DNA of 52,064 nt from Schoenoplectus triqueter (lineage: Eukaryota; Streptophyta; Magnoliopsida; Poales; Cyperaceae): contig CAXKVV010000602.1 of the NCBI GenBank assembly GCA_964058805.1, positions 1 through 52,064 of the forward strand, given 5' to 3'. Positions 38,483 through 47,942 of the stretch are shown here, piece after piece. The notes under the pieces are model-generated. The model saw nothing but the letters and a program-made list of their open reading frames with translations, did not search any database and was not told the origin of the DNA. The position numbers and the translations under genes were made by a program. Numbering within the stretch: the first letter of the stretch is position 1; each line of letters opens with the position of its first letter.

Positions 38483-39563
38483 AACCGTAAAATTTAATTA
38501 AGAAATAATAATAATTAAGATAATAATTATAATAATTTGACGTAAATTAATAAATAACTTAAATCAACGTTTAATGGAATATATATGTATATATATATAA
38601 TTAAATAAATAATAAATTAAGCAAGTTTGGAATATAAATAGTTGAATGAGATCGCGAATCGAATAACAAAATCCAAAGATCAAAATAATCCGCTGCTAAA
38701 ATATAATAACTTAAAACTTAATTGATGAAATTAAATAATATATATATATATATGGTCAAATGAAATTGGGTACACGAATAAAGTAAGAATTTAAATTTAA
38801 AAAAAAATTATTATTATTATTTGAGTTTAATATTTAAAAGAGAAATAAACATTTATTTAAGGAGAGATCAATTAATGAAATTAACGAAATGCCAGATGTA
38901 AATCTAAAATGTTAATATTTGAGATTAAAACTTAAATATTAATAATGATTAAATGAGTAATCACAAATCTTAATTACAATTAAGAAATAACGTAACACAA
39001 TAATTAACAAACCTTAAATATAATAATCTAATTTAATACGAATAACAATCTCAGAGACCATTAAGTTATTAATTAATTAGAATATCATTAAGTTGAGTTG
39101 ATCAATTAAGAAATTAGAAAATTAAGTTGTTTGCACGATTATTCGCCTAGCCTTTGCTACAGAAAATCTTAAAACACTCTCTCCCATCATTTAATTCCCA
39201 CTACACTCTCACCCTCTCTCTCTCTCTCTCCTCTTTGCCCTACCCTCACCCCCAGAAATTAATTTCCCATCCCCTCTCATTAATGCGCGACTTTCTCTCT
39301 CCCTCTCCCATGATCTCTTCGCTGCTCCCTCACCCTTTCACTCTCTCTCTGACAAGTACTCTCACAGACTATCTTCCGACGACTCTCGTCAACCCTCACC
39401 CCTCTCTCTCTGACAAGAGCCGCGCGCGCTCCTGTCCCCTCTACACCTAAACTCCGTACTCCCGCCTTCCTCTTCTATCACCTCTGGTACGATCCTTTGA
39501 CTATGGCTCGTTCCTCTCACCTAATTCTCTGATTGTAAGCTCTGACAACCCTCCTACTTCCCT

Positions 39564-39570
39564 TATAAAA
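39564..39570 (+). promoter_or_regulatory. Core promoter (TATAAAA) of the 5.1-kb LTR-like element
   Basis: The sequence ccttataaaagcccg is a canonical plant TATA box with the AGCCC-type downstream context common in LTR promoters. It sits about 1.1 kb from the left end of the element, after a CT-rich stretch. If used, transcription would start near 39600. Confidence 0.5.
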
Positions 39571-42440
39571 GCCCGATCGCTCCTCCTCTCTTATTTTTGC
39601 TCGTCCTTTACTCATGAGTTGAGTCTGCCATGAATAAAATTGATAAGAACAGGTGCCCAAATGAGTAAGGGATTTGAAGCGAAAAGAAAGGAGGGGAAGG
39701 CCGGAAACTTGGTGGAGGATGACCTAGACCCGTTGATGTTGCCTGTGTTGTGCCGCCTGGTTGTCTCTTGCATTCTGGTAAAAACCCTAGCCTAACCCTG
39801 TTTTCTTTGCTGTGCCCATAAAATGCATGTACTGTTTGGTTGATTTCTGGATTGTTTGTTTTCCTCAATGGTTTCTGGTTTGCTTACTAGGTTACTAACG
39901 GTACTGGTACAAACACTGGTACACCGGTACCTATGGTATCAGTGACGCGGTGGATGGCCAAACCTGTTGTGGGATATATGCTGGTACACTGCCCCTTTTT
40001 AACTGTGCTCGCTGAATTTCTAATTTGTTTTGCTAGCTTGACTGATTTCGGGTTTGCTGGATTTGTGCTGGTTCAAATGTTATGAGGCCCCTTTTATCCT
40101 GTTGCATCCCTTCATACCCTGAATCACTTGTCCTATTGCTTAGTGTTGCTGTGCTGGATTCTAGAGCTGTACTGCTCTATGAACTCTGATATAAACTGAT
40201 ACGACATCTAGTCCGATTATTCCTGTCCTCTGTGACACTGTACCAGACTTCTGGCATGCTGGAATTTGGACTAGTACTATACTGTATGGCCCCTACCCCC
40301 ATCTTTGTTACTGGTATGTTCTTTGCTGTTTGATTTGCTGGTTGCCTTTATTTTACCTGCCTCTCCTGTGATGTCTACCTTGTTGACTGAAATGCATCTG
40401 TGAATGTTTGTATTACCTCTGTTGCTTGTGGTTCTGGTTTGGCTGTTGCTTGTCTGTTGTCTGTGTCTCACTTACTCGATTTGTTGTTGTATGCTGACTT
40501 GGGTTATTGCCGAGTGATTATGATATGTAAGTGGGCTGGGTGATATGACTAAATTGGAATTTGGATTAGTTGGGCCTGAAGTAAATATTAAGAGATTAGA
40601 GTAGGCCCAAAACTTAACAATATGGATTCAAAAAAATATCAATTTTATTGGGCCAATAAATCGACTTAATCAAACTAATTGATACTTAGGGCGAGCAAAT
40701 TAAGGCCCATAACTAAAATTTCAAGATTATAAAAGTAATTAATTAAAATTTGATTAATTAATTGGAGGTCGCCTCGAAAGGTTGGCGGTATCCATCGACT
40801 AAAATATAAACTTGAACATATCGGGAAATGATTAAATTCCCTGACTACCCTCGTTACGGGATATCAGTGCATTGGCACAATTGATTCGGTAGTCAGCGTA
40901 TGATCTCGAACATTAAAACACCAACACATTTATAACCTAATAACTCTTTTCTTTCATCTTATTTTTATTTTATTTTTATTTTATTTTATTTCATTTATCT
41001 CTTTTCTTTCATTTTATTTTATTTTATTTTCAAAACTATTTTCCATAACTTATAAAATCTAATAATAATACTTATGTTTAATAAAGTAAAATATATAATT
41101 TAAAAACATAATAAAAATAATAATTAGGATATAATTATTATATATTAGAATATATATGTTAATCAATCTCTCTATTTTAAATAATAAATAAGAAAATATT
41201 AGAATATAATATTATATATATTATATATTATATATTAATCAATTTCTCTATTTTAAATTAATTGATTTAATAATTAAATCCATAAACTCAAAATTAAAAT
41301 AAAGAATGAACGTATAAAAGCGATCAAGAACGATAAACACAACTTAACATATCAATATGCGAGCAGCTAAAATTTCCGACACCGCATATATGCAGCAGAA
41401 ATGCTGCCAAATTTTTCAAAAAAAGACGATAAAACCCGAATGAACGTTTAATTAAATTATCAATCTAATTTAATTATTAATTGTGAAGTAAATCAAGTTA
41501 AAATTAATAAATATCTAATTTAAATTAAAATAGGTGATATAGTCGACTCGGATCCACTCGTGGAGTACGAGGTCACTCCCGACCAGACGTACGCGGACAC
41601 CGACCCCGAGGCCGGTGTTCTACCTCCGGAGTAGAGCGACTCCGTGATCCTCACCTGCACTCCCGGGTACGGTTTACTGAGATTTGATTTTCTTTTTTTA
41701 GAATTAGGAATCCAAACCGAAAATAAAACTGTTTTTTAAAATAAATCTGAATTGCGGTGTTTTCTGTCCAAAAATAATTAGAGACTTAATCTGACCTGTC
41801 ATATGCATCCGGTAAATTGACCAGCATATTCGAGACCTACCCGCATTTGCATGTCATATCATGTCATATTGCATGTAGATGTGATAGGAGTATGATTCGG
41901 GAAATAGTCCCGAGATAGAATTAGATAATATTAAATAATTCAAGTTGTAGATTATAATTATTAGGAAAATATTATTATTATCACTAATTATTAATTAAGT
42001 CAGATAGTTAATCATGCATTAAATGCATGAGAGTGCTGAGAGGCGGACCGGATAATTCTCAGTCTGAGTTGCCATGCATAACCAGACCGTTGTGGTTACG
42101 TACGGTGACCCATAGGCACGTGGGACCCATCGGTCTGTATATGTATTGCGCCTCTTTGCCTGTCGGATGATCCACAGACCCCGTCATTTGGCGGGTTCGG
42201 CTGTGTCAGAGTGTTTTCTTTTGATTTTTATTATATATTATTATTCTTAATATGATTTAATTTTTAATCCAAATTTGAGCGATTAGGATAATTGTACTTC
42301 AGTGTTTAGTGTGGGAGGTCATATTCGAGATTGGAGTCTAATTCGTGATATTATATTATTATATTTATCCGGCTTATTTAGGATCCTGATATTGTCTGAA
42401 GGGCTTTCTCCTTTGGCCCATAGTTGGTACAGAGAAAGTC

Positions 42441-42562
42441 GGGATGCGGTCCGCTGGCCTTAGTGGATACAGTGTAGGCTCCCATTTGTTTATATTTTGT
42501 TCTGATATTTTTACGGGATGCGGTCCTCTGGCCCTTGATTGGTACAATATAGGCTCCCATTT
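42441..42562 (+). repeat. Two-copy 74-bp module inside the LTR-like element
   Basis: The phrase gggatgcggtcc followed by ctggcc, tggtaca-like and taggctcccatttg elements occurs at 42441-42489 and again from 42515. A looser third version (tttggcccatagttggtacag) precedes at 42412. Confidence 0.75.
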
Positions 42563-42740
42563 GATTTCGATTTGTTAATTCACGGGTAGTTATCTCCTTT
42601 TGGCGATATGGTAACTGAAGACATATTTATCCTTTTATTTTTATTTTGTAAGGTGAATTACCAGATTTAGCAGACTAGAGTACGTGCTTATGCACGCTCA
42701 CTCTCCTAGGGCATTATCGTCTCGGGAGCCCGAATTCCCG

Positions 42741-42861
42741 TTTATGCGGCATTGGCGCCGCATAAACATAAAATCCTAAGTTCGTAAGTTGGGTCGCTGG
42801 TGGCGCCCACTTAGGTAAGGCCCAAGTTCGTAAGCTGGGACGCTAGTGGCGCCCGCTTGGG
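42741..42861. repeat. Perfect 10-bp hairpin and 46-bp tandem repeat inside the LTR-like element
   Basis: tttatgcggc (42741-42750) pairs perfectly with gccgcataaa (42757-42766) across a 6-base loop. Directly after it a 41-bp unit containing ttcgtaag, ctgg and tggcgccc is repeated at 42775-42815 and 42821-42861 with about six mismatches. Each unit is itself partly self-complementary (cctaag...cttagg; cccaag...cttggg), so the block could form several stem-loops in RNA. Confidence 0.75.
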
Positions 42862-43558
42862 ATAGATCTGGTGATTTGCAAATCGGGATATTTATTTCGG
42901 GAGTTTGATTCTCGTACCTTATATTTTATATTATATTATTATTTCCTCAGATTCTCTATTTCGAATTTATTTACCATTTCATGTCATTCATGTAGGTGTT
43001 TTCTCAAACATGTATAAAATAAGAATACATTAATATATATTAAATTATTTCATTGCATTTAAATTTCGGTACTGGTATTTGAGTTCAGTCTAGGAAAGAA
43101 GATCAAATCTTAAGGCTGGATCTAAATCCATACTGAGTAATTTAAAAATTACTCATGTTTTCATGGTGGTTGTGGGATCCAGGTTTACAGGTGCGGGATC
43201 GAGTTTTGATGAGAGTGCTAGATGCAGTCCTGCGTAATATCAGAGGTGTTTCGCCGCATCAGCACTGTGATGCGGGTAGATGATTAGGATTTATCGGGCG
43301 TCGGGTTTTTATTTTCTTTTTTTGAGTTTTATTTGAGAGATTTTGTTACCCATTCCGATGGAGTTAGCCTCGCCGGTGTTTGGCGTTGTATTCTACCTTA
43401 TATTCTGGACTGTTATTGTTTTGTACTATTATTATTGTTTTGTTTATTTTGATATTTATCTTATTTTATTCATTTAGCCTTTCGTACGCACGTCTCGTCA
43501 TGCGTACGTGGCGGAATTAATCACCCCTAATCCGCTTTATTATTTCTAGAATGTGACA

Positions 43559-44325
43559 GAAGCTCTACTGATGAAGCCGACATGACAAATGGCAACAAAC
43601 CAAAACATAATCTATATTGAAATCATGAGAGCTAAGTATTGTGCTGACAACGATTTCTGGGAGGGCAGACTCCAAATTAAGGTCAATGCTCTTTGGAAAA
43701 AGATAACAACATGAAAAGAAATATAAAAGATCACATCATGTGGGATATAACAGATGGCACTCTAATGTAAATAGTAAATCAGTCTTGGTTCCTAAATTGG
43801 CAACAACATATCAAAACGGCATCCCTTCAGGATAGGAGAATCAAAGTCGTTGACCTTAAAAACCCAGCAGACCAATGGGACATGCAAAAATTACAAAGGC
43901 TATCTGGAATACAAGGAGCACAACATATCATAGGAAGTATACAACCTCCAAATCAGCAATCATTAAGGAAGAATACCATCATCTGGCAACTATCGACTAG
44001 AGGGAGTTATACTGTCAAAGACGGGTACATATTACTTAATTCACCAAGGCCAGCTGAGGGCATATCGGTACCAGTGAAAAAGATATGTACAATGATATGG
44101 GGAATGAAGAATCTGATACCAAGAGTTCAGCTCTTCCTATGGAGAGCGTGCCATAATGGACTACCGACAGCAGCGACCTTGCATAGAAGGATCACCAGCA
44201 TCAATCCCACTTGCACGAGATGCAAACACAGAAAATGAGTTCATGTCCCATCTATTCTTTTTCTGCTTGAGTTCAAGAGCTGCTTGGTTTATATCTCGAA
44301 TTCAGATGCGAACTGATGGCATATC
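43559..44325 (+). pseudogene. LINE ORF2 fragment: post-RT region and zf-RVT zinc-binding domain
   Basis: The LINE resumes with ALLMKP, then IMRAKYCADNDFW, and after decay reads WQLSTRGSYTVKDGY, IPRVQLFLWRACHNGLPTAA and TLHRRI. The zf-RVT Cys pair is CTRC at about 44213-44224. After a frameshift near 44237 the His and Cys ligands follow in FMSHLFFFC. Several stop codons occur between 43590 and 43880. The fragment is cut at 44325 by the next insertion. Confidence 0.82.
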
Positions 44326-45345
44326 TGTTGGGTTTTGATCAAATCAAATACCGTTAATGCTTAAGTTACAGAAAGACCATAAAATAAAAATTTTATTTTT
44401 ATTTAAGCTAGAGATTAAAGTATATCGGATGAATTACCGAGAGTTATATATATTTTAATTCTTTACAAAAGACCATAAAATATTATTTTTACTTCTACTT
44501 TAAGCGAAAGGTTAAAGCGTTATGTCAGATAAATTACTGAGATATGCATATCTCTTTAATCATTTACATATCTACTCCATGATTGATTTCTAAAATTTTA
44601 ATTTACTTAACAATTAAATAGATTAATATAAGATTTTATATCTTATTTCTAAATTTCAATTAAAATACAAATCGGCTTGCCTCGGAATATCACATGTGTG
44701 ATACCTCTGATTATCCATCAGGACTAACTAGAGAGCGGTTTATTTCATTTGCCAGAAATATCATAATCCGCGGTTTCTTGTAAAAACACTATTCATCAAG
44801 AAAAAATAAAATAGTACCATTCACGATTTGTAGTTATTTATATGACAAAAGTATTGAAAAAAATGAAATAGTACCATTTACGGACAGCGTTTGATAGAAA
44901 TTACATATATACATATCTTATGTAGGAAAGATGAATACCTCATACTTTAGAAGTTAACACTGAATGAAAACATTAATGACACAAACATAATTTCATTTAA
45001 TGTTTCATTCGAGATTTGTCAAATACGATCTTCCTAAAACATCTATCTATGTGATTAAAATGAAAACTTTTTGTCTATACTTTATAGTATGTGAAACTTG
45101 ACCATCATTTAATTTACATACTAATATGATAGTGGTTAATTAGTATTCCTATTAATTATCTCAGTTAGTGATTTTTAAAAGTATATCTATATTATGAAGT
45201 TTCATAATTCTAGTCATGAACTCAGAATGATTCATAAATTTAATAATACTTAAGGAAACAAAATATAATTTAAATATACAATTCGTAAACAAATTTTATA
45301 ACAAATTTATCATATTATTAATTTTTAGATTATTACAAACTAACA
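44326..45345 (+). mobile_element. 1,020-bp LTR-like insertion in the LINE (probable solo LTR)
   Basis: It starts TGTTGGGTTTTGATC and ends ACTAACA, the TG...CA form of an LTR. Flanking 5-mers are atatc and atact, an imperfect (3 of 5) target duplication. LINE coding sequence stops at the left border and reappears at the right border (LEQ..., allowing one inserted base). There is no coding sequence. Inside, gaccataaaat with following sequence recurs (near 44374 and 44471), as do attaaagtatatcggatgaattac-like and gttaaagcgttatgtcagataaattac-like phrases, an internal duplication of about 100 bp. Confidence 0.55.
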
Positions 45346-45548
45346 ATACTACTAGAACCAAGCAATTTGATCGCTACTGATGCCAGCAAGGGAGAGTGAC
45401 CAATAATACATCACGAACATGCTATGGTATATTTGGAAAGCCCGAAACAAAGATGTACTAGAAGGTATAAAAGCTAACCCTAAAAGTATTTGTTTGCAGG
45501 TTGAAATGATGGAATGACATGAAGAAACAACCAGGCCCGTCCAAGAGC
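45346..45548 (+). pseudogene. LINE ORF2 C-terminal fragment
   Basis: After two stop codons it reads SLLMPARESDQ and then MLWYIWKARNKDVLEGIKA, the WxIWKxRN block that ends plant LINE ORF2 proteins, followed by NPKSICLQVEMME and a stop. The hAT MITE is inserted just after (45549). Confidence 0.75.
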
Positions 45549-45960
45549 CAGGGGCGGACCCAATAAAATTCAGGGGGGCACGTGCCCCCCTTGGATTTTG
45601 AAAAATAATGCTTTTCGGTAATATTTTCGGTAATTACCCCCTGAATTGTCTGGTTATTTTTATTGAGAAAAAAATATTTAATACCGTGCATAATGAAATA
45701 ATTATGCAAAGATATCAAAATATAAAGTTCCTTAGTCGAAAACTTTGTTCATCAACTTAATTATCTATTACTTTGAGCTTTATTTTATTATTATTTTAAT
45801 ATATAAAATATTATTATTTAATAAAAATTATTAGTTAAGTATATATATTAAATTATTAATTTTTTTATTTAGTACCTGATTAGTTAATGGGTTTGAACCC
45901 GATAAGCCATTACAATCCGATAATTGCCCTCCCCTAATCAAAATCCTAGATCCGCCACTG
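45549..45960. mobile_element. 412-bp hAT-type MITE with 8-bp target duplication
   Basis: The ends are caggggcgga (45549) and tccgccactg (to 45960), inverted repeats matching at 9 of 10 positions. It is flanked by ccaagagc (45541-45548) and ccaagagg (45961-45968), a 7/8 direct repeat of the length hAT transposases make. The interior is AT-rich and has no transposase. Subterminal ggggggcacgtgcccccc near 45580 is a near-perfect GC-rich palindrome. The CAGGGGCGGA terminus is a familiar plant hAT end. Confidence 0.88.
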
Positions 45961-46111
45961 CCAAGAGGCAACCACATACCACGTATTGGATTGACATGAG
46001 ATATTAATGGTAGATGCTTCCTGGATCATATTTAGGAAGTAGAATGTAATGTAATCATTCTATTAAGAGTAATATATGCCTACGGGCCTTTCCTCAAAAA
46101 AAAAAAAAAAA
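45961..46111 (+). mobile_element. LINE 3' end with poly(A)
   Basis: Continuation of the LINE 3' region after the MITE (attggattgacatgagatat, then taagagtaatatatgcctac), ending in cctc and 16 A residues at 46096-46111. The poly(A) run directly touches the right copy of the 1-kb host repeat. Confidence 0.85.
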
Positions 46112-46112
46112 T

Positions 46113-47120
46113 TAAAGCTGTATAACAACACATCATCGATTTTTTATTTTTTACAGAAAAAGAGATAAAACCATCAGATACTTATTAGTAACAGTGGCAA
46201 CTTTAATTTATCCGATAAATAAAGAAAAAAAATAGAGAGATAGATAATTTATAAACAGTTCGAACCCAAACAAATAAATATTAAAAATATTTTTTAAAAC
46301 GTAGCTCGGATATATATATATTTCTTTTAAAATTTAAATTCGCATCACTCCGCATAGTGAATAGTATCGTATATACTAAACTTTTAGTTCATTAAAAATA
46401 TTTTTTAGTTTCTACATATTATTTGCGAGTAAAAAAATACATTTAATGACAATGCACTTTCTTGGTTTAGAAACTTAAATTGTACGGTTCATCTTGAATT
46501 CTGATCCTCCTCCGAAACATTCCAGATCAATTTGAAAAAATCTTTAAAAAAGTTTAGAAATAGAAAAATATTTATTACACATATTTTGAATATATATAGA
46601 TTCATTATGTTTTAAATGTCATTTTATATATAGTCCATAAAAATTATTAAATTAGAATATAAAAAAAATTATTAATTTTTGATGAACTATGAAATAAAAC
46701 TTAAATAATATGAAATTTAAAACACTAAAAAAATTGTATGCGTGCGATTAATACTATATATATAATTTAACACAAATGAATTAGTTTGTCCTAATTTTAA
46801 AGTTTGTGATAATGAAAGGCAATTCAATTTAATTCTCACAAATAAATATTATAACTAAAGTAAAATAAAGAAGAGAGAAGAAATAATAATGTAAATAAAG
46901 AGACACGCGATGTAACAGAGTTGAAACACTGATACTTATATTTCTGAAAACCACAACCACACATATTTGAATTGTGCCACACACTACAACAAATATATTT
47001 ACAAGTATAGAACCTCAATCCTGTACAAAACAAATAGGCTATCAGATCTGTCTAAGCCAACTTCGATCCTTTATAACACATGAGGGTTGTTCGAGGTAAA
47101 GGCTGAGAAACAAAACACAA
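46113..47120 (+). repeat. Right copy of ~1-kb direct repeat flanking the LINE
   Basis: It begins taaagctgtataac immediately after the LINE poly(A) and ends gagaaacaaaacacaa, aligned with 34607-35598. The copies differ by scattered substitutions and short indels, for example an extra agataa-like insertion near 46163. Downstream unique sequence (gcctaaagtcttctag) represents the original right flank of the target site. Confidence 0.88.
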
Positions 47121-47942
47121 GCCTAAAGTCTTCTAGTAGAAGGGTTTGAGACGTGATCAACAAATGATCAATTGAGAGTTTGGAAAACTTGAATTCAATC
47201 TAAGATTTAACAAGGAAAGTTTTCTTTCTCTATTGAAGGCTGACCTCTCTCGGTAGATTTTGAAAGTGCAAAAATATGTGTTAGGATGAGAAGGTCACCA
47301 CCATTTAAATGATCTATGAAAACACTAGAACTAAGTCGTTGCAATGTTTTAACAGTTTTATCTATGACATTTGAACTTAGCCGTTTATTTAACCTTAATC
47401 TTGAATTATTTTTTAATTTTTAATGAAGTCTTTACTTAAATCATTGTAATGGCTCTAAGCTATTACATAACAGAGCTCTCTGATTTTTCTTTCTTAGAAA
47501 TTTGACTAAATAGTGAAGTTCTTGGCTTAACACTGACTTAACCCGTTATAACAGCCTTGTAACAATTCTGAAGAAGATAATGGCTTTAAGTTATTTCATG
47601 ACGGAGCTTTCTTGTTTTTTCATTCTGACCAAGTATTAATCTAAAGTTGTTGCAGCACCTTAGTTCGACTGATTGTTTTTCCTTACTAATTTAACTCAAG
47701 TTTTCTCAATCAAATTTACGAATTCAGAGGTCAGATAAAACTAACCTAAGTCTTGATATAGCAGTTCACAACTTGTTTTCTTGTGCAATCCATCTAATTT
47801 CCCAACTAAAATTTAATTTCCCTACATTCTTTTCTCATTCGACTACTATTCTAACACAATTCCACACTTTTTCCTCCGTTCCGCAACAGCCGAACAGGCC
47901 CGTACACGATCCAAACACACCCTCGGATCGACCCAACACAAA
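47121..47942. other. Intergenic repeat-derived DNA without gene
   Basis: Continuation of the host sequence that carried the 1-kb segment. No gene seen. It includes words like those in the 32.9-33.2 kb palindrome cluster (cccgttataacagcc near 47538, gtcgttgcaatg near 47336), so it may be a distant relative of that repeat. The open frame 47773-48000 runs into the inverted-repeat element and has no conserved feature. Confidence 0.4.

Larger units (their letters stand above)
38483..43558 (+). mobile_element. ~5.1-kb LTR-like insertion without coding capacity (large solo LTR or LARD-type remnant)
   Basis: The insertion splits the LINE between MNE and ALLMK. No gag, protease, RT or integrase frame is present. 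The right end atgtgaca (43551-43558) fits a Ty3/Gypsy-type LTR end and is followed by gaagc. The left end (ccgtaaaatttaattaag) lacks a TG start and seems to have lost a few bases; the candidate 5-bp repeat there is imperfect (gaaaa versus gaagc). A TATA box at 39564-39570 is preceded by 400 bp of CT-rich sequence and followed by about 4 kb of long leader-like DNA with GC-rich modules (41540-41670, 42030-42220, 42390-42865, 43190-43300). I favour one large solo LTR from a Gypsy family with a very long LTR; a non-autonomous element cannot be excluded. The 98-codon frame at 39154-39450 merely reads CT-rich DNA. Confidence 0.6.
35599..46111 (+). mobile_element. 5'-truncated L1-type LINE, dead, interrupted by five insertions
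   Basis: Pieces of a plant LINE ORF2 appear in correct order on the plus strand: endonuclease tail with SDH (35619), linker, reverse transcriptase with YADD (37931-37942), the zf-RVT zinc-binding region (44050-44300), and a 3' tail ending in A16 (46096-46111). ORF1 and most of the endonuclease are missing, as expected of a 5'-truncated LINE. Total LINE sequence is roughly 3 kb, and the remaining 7.4 kb are later insertions at 35907-36362, 37270-37739, 38483-43558, 44326-45345 and 45549-45960. Many stop codons and frameshifts show it is inactive. Both ends abut copies of the same 1-kb host segment. Confidence 0.88.

Noticed and set aside
39154..39450. 98-codon frame rich in S, L, P and T
   Set aside because: It is a direct reading of CT-rich LTR sequence, with no start context or conserved block.
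39934..39942. tggtatcag, resembling the tRNA-Met primer-binding site of LTR retrotransposons, inside the 5.1-kb element
   Set aside because: It is not preceded by a CA-ending LTR, matches only the first nine bases, and sits in a stretch of repeated ctggtac/ggtac words that explains it by chance.
42378..42560. 60-codon minus-strand frame containing two similar MGAYxV segments
   Set aside because: The internal similarity comes from the 74-bp DNA module duplication in the LTR-like element, not from a protein repeat.
34607..47120. The two 1-kb direct repeats as LTRs of one 12.5-kb retrotransposon
   Set aside because: They lack TG/CA ends and there is no primer-binding site or gag-pol between them. 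The interior is a LINE with its own poly(A) touching the right copy.
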